The position numbers and the translations under genes are program-made. The notes beneath the pieces are model-generated. The model made no database searches, was not told the DNA's origin, and saw only the letters and a list, made by a program, of their open reading frames with translations. Shown one piece after another: positions 54,466 through 63,738 of a stretch of DNA of 64,000 bases. Source of the stretch: Vibrio gazogenes (lineage in GTDB: Bacteria > Pseudomonadota > Gammaproteobacteria > Enterobacterales > Vibrionaceae); NCBI RefSeq assembly GCF_002196515.1, contig NZ_CP018835.1:124001-188000 (forward strand). The letters run 5' to 3'. Every line of letters begins with the position of its first letter. The stretch's first letter is position 1.

Positions 54466-56412
54466 ATGGCATTAATAAGCATTCATAACGGGTATTTAGC
54501 ATTTGGTGATCATCCGTTGCTGGATCATATTGACTTTTCTCTGCAGGAAAACGAGCGGGTCTGTCTGGTGGGCCGAAATGGTGCGGGCAAATCAACGTTA
54601 ATGAAAGTTCTCTGTGGAGAGATTCATCTGGATGACGGCAAAATGACCGTAACACAAGACGTCGTGGTTTCTCGTCTGGAGCAAGACCCGCCCAGAGATC
54701 AGGAAGGGACGGTATTTGAGTATGTTGCCGATGGTCTGGCTGATGTTGGTCAACAGCTTCAGAGCTATCAAGAATTGCTGACATTGATTGAACGTGATCC
54801 AAGTGAGAAAAATATTACCCGACTCGCGCAGGTTCAGGAGCAACTGGATCATAATGGCGGATGGCGTTTTGATGAACGGATTAAAAATGTCTTGGCTTCG
54901 TTAAATCTTGATGGTCAGACGTTATTAACCGATCTATCCGGTGGGTGGCAGCGGAAGGCCGCACTGGCCCGGGCACTGGTTTGTGAACCTGACGTATTAT
55001 TACTCGACGAACCGACCAACCATTTGGATGTCACGACGATTGAGTGGTTGGAAAATTTTCTGAAGGATTTCAAAGGGTCAATCATCTTTATTTCACATGA
55101 CCGTAGCTTTATTCAGTCGATGGCGACTCGGATTGTCGATTTAGATCGCGGGCAGCTTGCTTCATTCGAGACGGGTTATGAACAATACCTGACGGAGAAA
55201 GAAGAACTGCTACGTGTTGAAGAACTGCAAAATGCTGAATTTGATAAGAAGCTCGCTCAGGAAGAAGTTTGGATTCGTCAAGGCATTAAAGCCCGTAGAA
55301 CACGTAATGAAGGGCGGGTGAGAGCCTTAAAAAAACTTCGCCAAGAGCGCAGTGAGCGACGTGAGGTTCAGGGTAAAGTAAACTTACAATTAGATGATAC
55401 GGTTCGCTCCGGTAAGATTGTCTTTGAGGCTGAAAATCTTTCGTATGACATTGATGGTCGCTGTATCATTGATAATTTTAGCTTTAATGTTATGCGTGGT
55501 GACCGAATTGCCTTGATCGGGCCAAATGGTTGCGGTAAAAGTACATTGTTAAAATTGTTATTAGGGAAAATCCAGCCGACTCATGGCCGCTTACATTGTG
55601 GTACGAAACTGGAAGTTGCCTATTTTGACCAGTATCGAGAGAAACTGGATCCTGAAAAAACCGTAATGGATAATTTGGCTGACGGTAAGCAAGAAGTGAT
55701 GGTCGGTGGGCGTCCACGCCATGCTTTAAGCTATTTGCAGGATTTTCTCTTTTCTCCGAAGCGGGCAAGAACGCCAGTGAAAGCGCTATCTGGCGGGGAG
55801 AAAAATCGATTATTGTTAGCCCGAATATTCCTCCGCCCGAATAATCTTTTGGTGCTGGATGAACCAACGAACGATTTAGATATCGAGACACTGGAACTTT
55901 TGGAAGATTTACTTGCCAACTATCAGGGTACATTGCTTTTGGTCAGCCATGATCGTCATTTTGTGGACAATACTGTGATGACAAGCTGGATTTTTGAGGG
56001 CAATGGCCAGATTGAAGAGTTTGTCGGCGGATATCACGATGCGCAGCAACAGCGGCAGCAAGTATTCGCGGCAAGAAATGAACAGATGAAGCGTCAAGCG
56101 TCACAGCCGGAAGTCTCTCCGGTGCAGGCAACGGGCGCTTCAGTGAAAACAAATCCTCCTGCGAAGGTCAGTAAAGGTAAAAAATTATCTTACAAGCAGC
56201 AACGTGAACTTGAGTCGCTTCCGGAACAGCTCGAAGCTTTGGAACAAGAGATAGAAACACTCCAGGCGCAAGTAAACAATGCTGACTTTTTTTCGCAGGG
56301 TGTTGAACAGACTCAACCCACTTTGGAACGATTAGATGCCGCGGAAAAAGAACTTGAGCAGGCATTTAACCGCTGGGAAGAGCTTGAAGCATTACAACAG
56401 GACAGTAAATAA
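54466..56412 (+). CDS. uup: ABC-F ATPase Uup
   Basis: A 648-residue soluble ABC-F protein with two ATPase domains and no membrane segment. Domain 1: GRNGAGKSTLMKVLCG, LSGGWQRKAALARALV. Domain 2: GPNGCGKSTLLKLLLG, LSGGEKNRLLLARIFL, LVLDEPTNDLDIETLE. A charged linker lies between them and a C-terminal coiled coil (about 575-645) that in Uup binds DNA. Uup acts in ribosome function and in limiting transposon precise excision and replication-intermediate defects in E. coli. It lies 2 bp upstream of the DUF3466 gene. Confidence 0.94.
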   Translation: MALISIHNGYLAFGDHPLLDHIDFSLQENERVCLVGRNGAGKSTLMKVLCGEIHLDDGKMTVTQDVVVSRLEQDPPRDQEGTVFEYVADGLADVGQQLQSYQELLTLIERDPSEKNITRLAQVQEQLDHNGGWRFDERIKNVLASLNLDGQTLLTDLSGGWQRKAALARALVCEPDVLLLDEPTNHLDVTTIEWLENFLKDFKGSIIFISHDRSFIQSMATRIVDLDRGQLASFETGYEQYLTEKEELLRVEELQNAEFDKKLAQEEVWIRQGIKARRTRNEGRVRALKKLRQERSERREVQGKVNLQLDDTVRSGKIVFEAENLSYDIDGRCIIDNFSFNVMRGDRIALIGPNGCGKSTLLKLLLGKIQPTHGRLHCGTKLEVAYFDQYREKLDPEKTVMDNLADGKQEVMVGGRPRHALSYLQDFLFSPKRARTPVKALSGGEKNRLLLARIFLRPNNLLVLDEPTNDLDIETLELLEDLLANYQGTLLLVSHDRHFVDNTVMTSWIFEGNGQIEEFVGGYHDAQQQRQQVFAARNEQMKRQASQPEVSPVQATGASVKTNPPAKVSKGKKLSYKQQRELESLPEQLEALEQEIETLQAQVNNADFFSQGVEQTQPTLERLDAAEKELEQAFNRWEELEALQQDSK

Positions 56413-56414
56413 TA

Positions 56415-58109
56415 ATGACACCAATCAAGACGAAAATATCACTTTTAGCCTTTTCTGTATTTGCAGCGACGCAGGCTCATGCTGCTCTTTATCAAATTGT
56501 TGAAGTGACGCCCCCTGTTTCTTCAAATAGTTACCAAAGTGCATTTGGTGTCGCAATTCAGCCTTCTACGGATGATAGTCATTCAGCCACTAATTTTAAT
56601 AGTTGTTTTCTCGCGAGCTCGATCGGTGGGACGGCTTGCTCTGGTTTTAATCTTGCCGGAGAAACTCGAATTCAGAAAACAATGGCTGGTGAAGCGGTTG
56701 ATGGAATCAGTTATCGCGAAGAAGTACCTTTCGGGATGGATAACGCTTTCTCTTTCGCTCAGACAGAGAATGATTTAAAGAATTATTGTTCGAGTGAGTT
56801 GCTTTATTCAACTTGTGATGCTTGGGGTGAATCCCATTGGACGGAATGGCGACGTGAGCTGACCGGTGATCATACTGTTAACGCAATCGCCTTTGTCGAA
56901 GGCGGTTCTGTCTTGAGTAGTCAGAATACCGTGATCAACAGCTTAACAACCAGCTCTAGTCCGATTGGGATTCAACTGTCGACAGGGGATAACCGTCAGA
57001 CTGTTGAAGCCCAAGTTCCAACATCTATAAAACCAGTCAAAAATGGATTTGATAAATCCCGAGCCTGGAAAACCGATGGGACTTTCACTGTCGGGAGTGT
57101 ATCGAGCAATAAAACCAATAGTTTTGGTAACTATTACAGTTCTAATGCTGCGATTTGGGGCAGTGATGGGGCGGTGATCCAAATTGGTTGGGGAGCAGGG
57201 GTTAGTCAGGAAAAAGATCAGCGCCTTGCCCAAGGCAGTATGCGTGACTTTGTGGTCAAAAATGGGAACATTTATGGCGTCGGTTATAATACCTACGACA
57301 GCGATAATAATTTTATGAATGCGACAGTCTTTCAGGTGGCTACAGGCAATTATGCGAGCGTAGCATCGTGGCAATCCACTGAGATTAATGACGCAAAGGC
57401 CAAATCGGGCAATGATCGAATCTATAGTCATACTGTTTTGACTGCTGTTAATGACAACCTGGTTGCGATTGGCGAAGCGAAACGGGCGGGAAGCCGGCCA
57501 TCCGGTGGTGCTGCGGCTAATCGGTTTTTTGTCGTACCGGATGTCAGTGCCACATCACCATCCGCGCAGTTTATCTCTGACAACATTTCGTTCTCCGGTG
57601 CTGGTGGCCATGCGAATGCGATCAATAACTTTAATGAAATTGTTGGTCAGGTCGATACGGAATCCAGTCGTGAAAGTAGTGGTAAGCCGCGACGCAAGCG
57701 TGCGTTTATCTATCCGTATAATACAACCGGTAGTAACGCCACACGGATGGGTATTTTCGCCAACCGACCTTGGTTACTGGATGATTTGACTAACGGTGGT
57801 AATTTTTCTGCAAATAACAATCAATACCGTATTCTGAATGCATCTGATATTAATGATGCGGGTGTAATTGCAGCAACGGCAATTAAGTGTAGTGGTGGAT
57901 ATGATTCAACCGCTCACAATGCGACATGTGGTGATGGCGGGCGAACAGAGACAACCGTTGCGGTGAAGCTCATTCCGATAGAGAATGCAACCAGCAGTGA
58001 CATCAGTGCCAGAGGACATGAATCAAGCCCGACGAAGCGAAGTGGTGGTGCTTTGGGTAGCGCTGGTTTGACACTACTGACTCTGCTTTGGTTCCGTCGA
58101 AAACGGTGA
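56415..58109 (+). CDS. DUF3466 family exported protein with GlyGly-CTERM anchor
   Basis: A 564-residue exported protein. A signal peptide (residues 1-23, ending ATQAHA) is followed by a repetitive, beta-rich, Asn/Ser-rich body with propeller-like repeats (AIWGSDGAVIQIGWGAG, FNEIVGQVDTES, DINDAGVIAATAIK). The C-terminus SGGALGSAGLTLLTLLWFRR is a GlyGly-CTERM signal: Gly-Gly motif, one helix, then basic residues. In vibrios such tails are processed by rhombosortase and the proteins are exported by type II secretion. Function unknown. It is probably cotranscribed with uup. Confidence 0.87.
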   Translation: MTPIKTKISLLAFSVFAATQAHAALYQIVEVTPPVSSNSYQSAFGVAIQPSTDDSHSATNFNSCFLASSIGGTACSGFNLAGETRIQKTMAGEAVDGISYREEVPFGMDNAFSFAQTENDLKNYCSSELLYSTCDAWGESHWTEWRRELTGDHTVNAIAFVEGGSVLSSQNTVINSLTTSSSPIGIQLSTGDNRQTVEAQVPTSIKPVKNGFDKSRAWKTDGTFTVGSVSSNKTNSFGNYYSSNAAIWGSDGAVIQIGWGAGVSQEKDQRLAQGSMRDFVVKNGNIYGVGYNTYDSDNNFMNATVFQVATGNYASVASWQSTEINDAKAKSGNDRIYSHTVLTAVNDNLVAIGEAKRAGSRPSGGAAANRFFVVPDVSATSPSAQFISDNISFSGAGGHANAINNFNEIVGQVDTESSRESSGKPRRKRAFIYPYNTTGSNATRMGIFANRPWLLDDLTNGGNFSANNNQYRILNASDINDAGVIAATAIKCSGGYDSTAHNATCGDGGRTETTVAVKLIPIENATSSDISARGHESSPTKRSGGALGSAGLTLLTLLWFRRKR

Positions 58110-58206
58110 GTTTTGTCAATAATCGGAATGAGTCACAGATTTAGATTTGCACTTATTTTGGTCCCTTTTTATGCTTGAGTCTGATTCCTAATTGAGCGAT
58201 TCTTAG

Positions 58207-58240
58207 AGGTGTGGTCATAAAAAAGCCACACCTTTGTAAC
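58207..58240 (+). terminator. Terminator of uup-DUF3466
   Basis: AGGTGTGG and CCACACCT pair around an A-rich 11-nt loop and are followed by TTTGT. Confidence 0.7.
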
Positions 58241-58281
58241 AGTTATCAGTTAATGAATCGTTAATGTATGAGGACTTTACT

Positions 58282-58455
58282 ATGAAGAGACAAAAGCGAG
58301 ATCGTCTGGGAAGAGCACAGTCTCAGGGGTACAAAGCAGGGTTAAATGGTCGTTCTGCTGAGGAGTGCCCTTACCAACAGATGGATGTTCGCTCCTATTG
58401 GATGGGCGGTTGGCGCGAAGCCAGAGATGACAAGAATGCAGGTCTCTATAAATAA
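58282..58455 (+). CDS. rmf: Ribosome modulation factor
   Basis: A 57-residue basic protein that dimerises 70S ribosomes into inactive 100S particles in stationary phase. It matches E. coli RMF closely: MKRQKRDRLGRAQSQGYKAG, then CPYQQMDVRSYWMGGWREAR. The ATG at 58282 follows GAGGA; an in-frame ATG at 58264 adds six residues and is not supported. rmf lies next to fabA, as in E. coli. Confidence 0.95.
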   Translation: MKRQKRDRLGRAQSQGYKAGLNGRSAEECPYQQMDVRSYWMGGWREARDDKNAGLYK

Positions 58456-58482
58456 CGAAACATTCCACATACACTGAGACGC

Positions 58483-58507
58483 AGCCCCTGTAAGCAGGGG
58501 CTTTATT
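58483..58507 (+). terminator. Terminator of rmf
   Basis: AGCCCCTG-taag-CAGGGGCT followed by TTATT. Confidence 0.85.
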
Positions 58508-58546
58508 GTACGCACCTAATGCACTATAACTAATTATCAGCAGAAT

Positions 58547-58571
58547 AAAAAAACGGTTCGTGAACGAACCG
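58547..58571 (-). terminator. Terminator of fabA
   Basis: On the minus strand CGGTTCG-ttca-CGAACCG followed by seven T (AAAAAAA on the plus strand at 58547-58553). Confidence 0.88.
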
Positions 58572-58590
58572 CCTTGTATCGCATTCATGA

Positions 58591-59109
58591 TTAAAAAGTT
58601 GATGTATCTTGAAATAGGCCAACTTTTAGATCTTTCGCTACATAAATTTCTTTACCATCAACTAAAACTCGGCCATCCGCGACACCCATAACCAGTTTAC
58701 GGTTGACGACACGTTTCATGTTAATTTCGTAAGTCACTTTTTTCGCTGTTGGCAGAATCTGGCCGGTAAATTTCACTTCACCAACACCTAAAGCTCTGCC
58801 TTTACCTTTGCCGCCAACCCAGCCGAGGAAGAAGCCGACAAGTTGCCACATTGCATCAAGTCCGAGACAACCTGGCATCACTGGATCACCAGGGAAGTGG
58901 CAGTCAAAAAACCATAGATCAGGAGTAATATCAAGCTCAGCTAGAATCAAACCTTTACCAAATTCACCTTCTGTCTCAGACATCTTAGTTACACGATCCA
59001 TCATTAACATATTGGGAGCTGGTAATTGTGGATATCCTGGCCCAAAGAGTTCACCTCTGCTTGATGCCAGAAGGTCGTCACGATTATAAGATTCACGTTT
59101 ATTTTGCAT
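58591..59109 (-). CDS. fabA: 3-hydroxydecanoyl-[ACP] dehydratase/isomerase FabA
   Basis: A 172-residue hot-dog-fold enzyme that introduces the double bond in unsaturated fatty-acid synthesis. The active site has H71 in [15 protein letters not shown] and D85 in [10 protein letters not shown], matching H70 and D84 of E. coli. The N-terminus ([21 protein letters not shown]) is near-invariant. It lies 65 bp downstream of ycbZ and in the same direction. I could not find a clear FabR or FadR operator in the short gap. Confidence 0.96.
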   Translation of the reverse strand: MQNKRESYNRDDLLASSRGELFGPGYPQLPAPNMLMMDRVTKMSETEGEFGKGLILAELDITPDLWFFDCHFPGDPVMPGCLGLDAMWQLVGFFLGWVGGKGKGRALGVGEVKFTGQILPTAKKVTYEINMKRVVNRKLVMGVADGRVLVDGKEIYVAKDLKVGLFQDTSTF

Positions 59110-59174
59110 TATTTATTACTCCAAATATCAACAGCGAGCATGTTAGTGAAGCAGTGTATGTGAAACAACTCCGA

Positions 59175-60863
59175 TCAGTAGAAATTCAGTCTATTTTTGA
59201 GTTTTTCCCATAAACTTTCCGGATTTTCTTCACGCTCGAATAATTCAATTCTCTCAGCTATCTTTTCAAGAACACTATTTTTTTCAAAGCCACTATCTTT
59301 GTTTAGGGCTTCATCTGTATTTTTCCGACGAAAGGGTTTTCCCATGAGGATAGGAATTGCTTCGTCAACGGTTGATACGGGCCAGATATGGAACTCTCCG
59401 GCTTGTATACGACTCACCAGAGTATGGTGAAGTGCCAAATTCCTTAAATTGGTTTTAGGCAGGATGACTCCTTGCTTGCCAGTTAGACCTTGATGACAAC
59501 AAACATGGTAAAACCCTTCAATTTTCTCATTTAAGCCACCGACAGCCTGAACTCTGCCGAATTGATCCACCGCACCAGTCACGGCAATCTGTTGATCAAT
59601 GGCGATGTTTGATAATGCACTCACCAATGAACAGACTTCAGCCAAAGAAGCGCTGTCACCATCGACCTCACTATATGATTGTTCAAATACAACCGATGCA
59701 GAATAGGGGAGTGGTGCATTCAATTCCAGAGCACTGCTGACAAATGCCTGCATAATCATCATGCCTTTCGCATGAAGGTTACCCCCTAAATCGACTTTAC
59801 GTTCGACGTCACTGATATCTCCGTCACCAAAGTGAACAACACATGAAATACGAGCTGGCTCTCCGTAAGAGACAGGATGTCCTGCGATGTCAATCACCGT
59901 TAACCCATTGACCTGACCGACTTGTTTGCCCTGTGTTTCAATCAATACCTGACCATTGAGAATATCACTCAGTGCGCGTTCCGGCAGATAACTTTCGTGA
60001 TAATAGCGTTTATCCAGTGCAGACTGAATATGGTGAGACTCAATCATGCTCTTGCCAGCTTCAATGGCTGCTTCTTCCAACAACGTCCGGTGCCAGAATA
60101 AACACAGAGGAATATATTGCTGATCTTCGGTTTGACGAACGCCAGCAGCCAACAGTAACTGAACAGCGTCTTCTGAAAGGTCCGGATAGCGGTAAGTTTG
60201 CAGCAACCATTTTAAATATGCGAAATAGTGGGTAAGGGTGTCTGGCTCAATTTTCATCTCCAGTTCCATCTCTGTATAAAGAGATAAACCACTACGAATA
60301 TCATCATCAATATAATCGACCGTTGCCAACTGCTCGCGATCGCCAGATAGGATCAGTTTGATATCGTAACGTTTCGCCCATTCATACTGGAGTGGTGATT
60401 TTTCATCACAGTTCAATGCCGAGACTTCTTCACCAAGCAAAACACTTTTCAGAATTGGCCAGCTAGCGGCATTTTTGATCAGCCAGTTAGGAGAGACAAT
60501 CAAATAACCGCCATCAGCTTTATCGAGCAAACCGGAAAATTCGCTGACAAGGTGCCCATTATCTGCTTTGACCGTGGTAAACATGTGCTTTTTTTCCAGA
60601 GACTCACTGGTGATCACCGGTATATTCTCTGGAAGTAGAGCTGAGAGACTATTCTGGATGATATGGCGATAAACTGAATTGTCAGGTGCATGGATAACCA
60701 ATAAGCGGCTCAGTCCTGTCAGCTCGGTAAAGCGACGTAGTGTCGATTGGAGTCGAGGCTGGGTTGACATAAAATCAGCGGGTTGAATCGATGGGTATTG
60801 TGATAATTGTGTGCTGTAGTCGTCGAACTGAGGCGTTACAAAGCGCCATATATCATTTGTCAT
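59175..60863 (-). CDS. ycbZ: Lon-like protease YcbZ (LonH)
   Basis: A 562-residue Lon-family protease lacking a canonical AAA+ ATPase: the N-terminal 330 residues are a degenerate AAA-like region with no Walker A. The C-terminal S16 protease domain has the Ser-Lys dyad, with serine near residue 405 in EVDGDSASLAEVCSLVSALS and lysine in GGLNEKIEGFYHVC. Substrates are unknown; in E. coli ycbZ is also next to fabA and matP. It is divergent from matP. Confidence 0.92.
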   Translation of the reverse strand: MTNDIWRFVTPQFDDYSTQLSQYPSIQPADFMSTQPRLQSTLRRFTELTGLSRLLVIHAPDNSVYRHIIQNSLSALLPENIPVITSESLEKKHMFTTVKADNGHLVSEFSGLLDKADGGYLIVSPNWLIKNAASWPILKSVLLGEEVSALNCDEKSPLQYEWAKRYDIKLILSGDREQLATVDYIDDDIRSGLSLYTEMELEMKIEPDTLTHYFAYLKWLLQTYRYPDLSEDAVQLLLAAGVRQTEDQQYIPLCLFWHRTLLEEAAIEAGKSMIESHHIQSALDKRYYHESYLPERALSDILNGQVLIETQGKQVGQVNGLTVIDIAGHPVSYGEPARISCVVHFGDGDISDVERKVDLGGNLHAKGMMIMQAFVSSALELNAPLPYSASVVFEQSYSEVDGDSASLAEVCSLVSALSNIAIDQQIAVTGAVDQFGRVQAVGGLNEKIEGFYHVCCHQGLTGKQGVILPKTNLRNLALHHTLVSRIQAGEFHIWPVSTVDEAIPILMGKPFRRKNTDEALNKDSGFEKNSVLEKIAERIELFEREENPESLWEKLKNRLNFY

Positions 60864-60973
60864 TGCATATTCGATATGAATTTAAAGATGAAAGATTATA
60901 TAGAAAAAGTTACTTGGAAAACAGATTCACATCCCATTGATCAACGATCTATTTGCAGATATTTATATCATGG

Positions 60974-60986
60974 GTTACGCTGTCAC
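60974..60986. other. Degenerate matS-like site in the matP promoter region
   Basis: GTTACGCTGTCAC differs from the matS consensus at one fixed position (T for G at position 3). It lies 43 bp upstream of the matP start codon, where bound MatP could repress its own gene; this is speculation. Confidence 0.3.
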
Positions 60987-61028
60987 TGCATCTAAGCTCA
61001 TTCTGCATAAAACAATAGGTTATCCCAA

Positions 61029-61478
61029 ATGAAATACCAGCAACTTGAAAATCTGGAATGTGGATGGAAATGGCAATACCTCATGGATCGCTATAAAGAG
61101 GGGGTTCAGATTACTCGCCACATCGATAGCAGTGAGATTGATCATGCCGTTGCATTACTGAGTCAGATTGAACATGAGCCCATCCACGTATTGGAGTGGA
61201 TTGAGCAACATATGTCACCTGAACTGGATAACAAGCTGAAACAGGCGATTCGGGCGAAACGGAAAAGACATTATAATGCTGAACAGATTCATACCCGCAA
61301 GAAGTCTATTGATTTAGATTATCGCGTATGGGAAAAACTGGCTTTTCGTGCGAATGAACTAGGATGCACCTTATCTGAAGCGATTGAATACTTACTCAGC
61401 GAAGCCTCTAAAACTGAAAAAACGAGTCAGAAAATGAGTTCGCTTAAAGAGGATTTAAATCGATTATTATCTGAATAA
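61029..61478 (+). CDS. matP: Macrodomain Ter protein MatP
   Basis: A 149-residue DNA-binding protein that organises the terminus region and links it to the divisome through ZapB. A helical N-terminal bundle (residues 1-85) precedes the ribbon-helix-helix DNA-binding part (KKSIDLDYRVWEKLAFRANE, then CTLSEAIEYLLSEA) and a C-terminal coiled coil that bridges dimers. Its target matS occurs four times in this window. It is followed 15 bp later by the DUF3634 gene. Confidence 0.95.
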   Translation: MKYQQLENLECGWKWQYLMDRYKEGVQITRHIDSSEIDHAVALLSQIEHEPIHVLEWIEQHMSPELDNKLKQAIRAKRKRHYNAEQIHTRKKSIDLDYRVWEKLAFRANELGCTLSEAIEYLLSEASKTEKTSQKMSSLKEDLNRLLSE

Positions 61479-61493
61479 TCAAGGAATTATATA

Positions 61494-61811
61494 ATGATGT
61501 ACGTCATAATTATTGCAGCTGTTGTCATTTTCTGGTTGCTTGTTCTTGATCGGCCTGTGTTGTACGTTCATTTTAAGAAAGGTGAGTTGGTTAAAGTCAA
61601 AGGTCATTTACCAGTGACGTTAAAGCATAACCTGACAGAAATTGGCCACCATTCTCCATTTGATGGATATCTGAAAGCCTATCAGCGCCGAGAGGGAATT
61701 CGACTCAAATTTTCTCCGTCGGTGCCAAAGAGTATCCAGCAGCGGATTCGCAATGTTTTTCCTTTCAGTGGGCTGAAAAAATCAGGCATTAATCAAAAAA
61801 ATAAACACTAA
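61494..61811 (+). CDS. DUF3634 family membrane protein
   Basis: A 105-residue protein with one N-terminal transmembrane helix (MMYVIIIAAVVIFWLLVLD) and a small cytosolic basic domain (YVHFKKGELVKVKGHLP, then RREGIRLKFSPSVPKSIQQR). I recognise it as the Vibrio/Photobacterium DUF3634 family; its function is unknown. Close spacing suggests cotranscription with matP. Confidence 0.85.
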   Translation: MMYVIIIAAVVIFWLLVLDRPVLYVHFKKGELVKVKGHLPVTLKHNLTEIGHHSPFDGYLKAYQRREGIRLKFSPSVPKSIQQRIRNVFPFSGLKKSGINQKNKH

Positions 61812-61896
61812 ATTCTATATACCTGACCTCTGTTTGCTATTCCTTGAATATGAGCTAGATTTTATATTGTTTAAGTCAAGGAATAAGAACAATGTC

Positions 61897-63738
61897 ATGG
61901 CTCTGCCCAAAACATATACGAAGTTTATTTACTTCATTCTCTCGATAACGTCAGTGTCATTGGTACTGATATATCATCAGTACCAGAAAGGTGCGATTGT
62001 GGAGAATCGTGCGCAGTTTTTCTTTGCTAGCGCTGAACAATACTCTGATCTTTATGTGAAATTCGTAAAAAGTTCACTTCAAGCGGTACAAAAGAGTGAC
62101 ATTGTACAGAATTACCTAATCAATTCCGACACCAGTCATCAGTTACCCCTTCGTACTATAATTCAGCAACTTACACAGAGTTTTCCTGCAATTGAACAAC
62201 TAGACATTTTGAATGTCAACGGAAGCTCTTTACTCCATTTTGTAAAGACGGTTGAGCTAAACAGTCAAATAGATTTTTTACCAGCGGATCAAGAACCTAT
62301 TTTCCCAGATATTCACCAACGACTTAAAGTTGAGTCCGATGAGATTTGGTTCTCTCAGATAACGCAGGCATCCAGCCTCATGAAGGCACAAAAAGTAATG
62401 CTTCAGGCTGGCTTACCGATTTTTATGCAAGAACGATTGATTGGTGCACTTATTGTCAATCTTGATATTACTGAGTTTCTGCAGCACTTATTTTTTCAGC
62501 CAGATGCTGATATTTACTTGTTGAATGAGCACGGTCAGATTTTGTATTCGAACCGAAGTTCAAGTCATAAGCATGATGCGTATCAGTCATTACCAACAAC
62601 TTTGGCTATGTGGGAAGTCTCAGGATTTTCTACTTTTGGTTTCTCAAGACTGATTCCCAGTCATGAACCGTTGACTCTGGCATATCGAATGCGCGGAGCT
62701 TATCGTGCAGACATGAGCATCTTATTGATTGCAGTAATGGCCGTCGCTGCTTTTTCTGTACCGCTCGGAATTTTGGTCGTATGGCACTCAATTCACCGTA
62801 AGATTATGTTAAATCAGTTATCAATTGAAAATCAGGATAATCTCAATATCATCGACCAATATATTCCCGTCATTTCCACTGATAAGCAGGGCCTTATTCA
62901 GCATTGTAATGATGCTTTTCTAAAATTAACGGGTTATACAAAGAATGAATTACTCGGACAGTCTTACGGTATGCTCAGCGCTCCTCATGTGATCGAGCAA
63001 GAACCTTTCTCAATGTTTAGAACATTGTTACCCGGTAAACAGTGGCAAGGAGAACTCCATAGCCAGACGCGAACTGGGGATGAGTTATGGTTACATACAT
63101 CCGTCATACCGAGATTTGATAAACGTCAGAATCTGACCGGTTATATGGCTATTTTTACTGACAGGACTGATCGTAAACAAGTCGAGCAAATGGCCGAAAG
63201 AGATCCATTGACCGGTATTTACAACCGAATGAAACTCGATGAGTTGATGAGAAAATGTCTCAATCAGTCAGAAAAATCAGGTTGTGAGTTTTCCATCATT
63301 CTGATCGATATTGATTATTTCAAAGCTATCAATGATGAATATGGACACTTGGTTGGTGATAATACTTTGATTGAAGTGACTTGCTTACTGCAACAGTCTT
63401 TAAATCAGCCGAATGAAATTGGCCGTTGGGGAGGTGAAGAGTTTGTTGTGATTTGTCCTCAATCAGACTACCTAGAGGCGTTTCATCTTGCCAAGAAACT
63501 TTGCAATGCGGTTTCCCAACATCGCTTTAGGCAGACGGGCCAGGTCACCATTAGCTTAGGCGTTAGTTCATCGCTTGGAAAAGACTCAGTCGCTGAGTTA
63601 TTAAATGAAGCAGATCAAGGGTTGTATGAAGCTAAAGATCGTGGGCGTTGCCAGGTTGTTGGGCTTCTGAACAGTGAGCAACCATCATTAGTGGCAAACT
63701 CACAAGAGATAGAAACACCTAATATAGAGTTGATTTGA
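61897..63738 (+). CDS. Membrane diguanylate cyclase with periplasmic sensor and PAS domain
   Basis: A 613-residue protein that probably makes cyclic di-GMP. Layout: transmembrane helix 1 (about residues 10-28), a periplasmic CACHE-like sensor (about 30-265), transmembrane helix 2 (MSILLIAVMAVAAFSVPLGI), a PAS domain (about 315-430), and a GGDEF domain. The active-site loop is WGGEEFVV, an active variant (GGEEF). The inhibitory site RxxD is not evident. The ATG at 61897 (MALPKTYTKF) is chosen over 61834 because it places the first helix near the N-terminus; its ribosome site is poor either way. Confidence 0.88.
   Translation: MALPKTYTKFIYFILSITSVSLVLIYHQYQKGAIVENRAQFFFASAEQYSDLYVKFVKSSLQAVQKSDIVQNYLINSDTSHQLPLRTIIQQLTQSFPAIEQLDILNVNGSSLLHFVKTVELNSQIDFLPADQEPIFPDIHQRLKVESDEIWFSQITQASSLMKAQKVMLQAGLPIFMQERLIGALIVNLDITEFLQHLFFQPDADIYLLNEHGQILYSNRSSSHKHDAYQSLPTTLAMWEVSGFSTFGFSRLIPSHEPLTLAYRMRGAYRADMSILLIAVMAVAAFSVPLGILVVWHSIHRKIMLNQLSIENQDNLNIIDQYIPVISTDKQGLIQHCNDAFLKLTGYTKNELLGQSYGMLSAPHVIEQEPFSMFRTLLPGKQWQGELHSQTRTGDELWLHTSVIPRFDKRQNLTGYMAIFTDRTDRKQVEQMAERDPLTGIYNRMKLDELMRKCLNQSEKSGCEFSIILIDIDYFKAINDEYGHLVGDNTLIEVTCLLQQSLNQPNEIGRWGGEEFVVICPQSDYLEAFHLAKKLCNAVSQHRFRQTGQVTISLGVSSSLGKDSVAELLNEADQGLYEAKDRGRCQVVGLLNSEQPSLVANSQEIETPNIELI

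Noticed and set aside
55490..55933. 147-residue ORF on the minus strand within uup
   Set aside because: Antisense shadow of the second ATPase domain of uup; no independent start signals.
56943..57431. 162-residue ORF on the minus strand within the DUF3466 gene
   Set aside because: Shadow frame; the plus-strand protein has a signal peptide, repeats and a GlyGly-CTERM tail.
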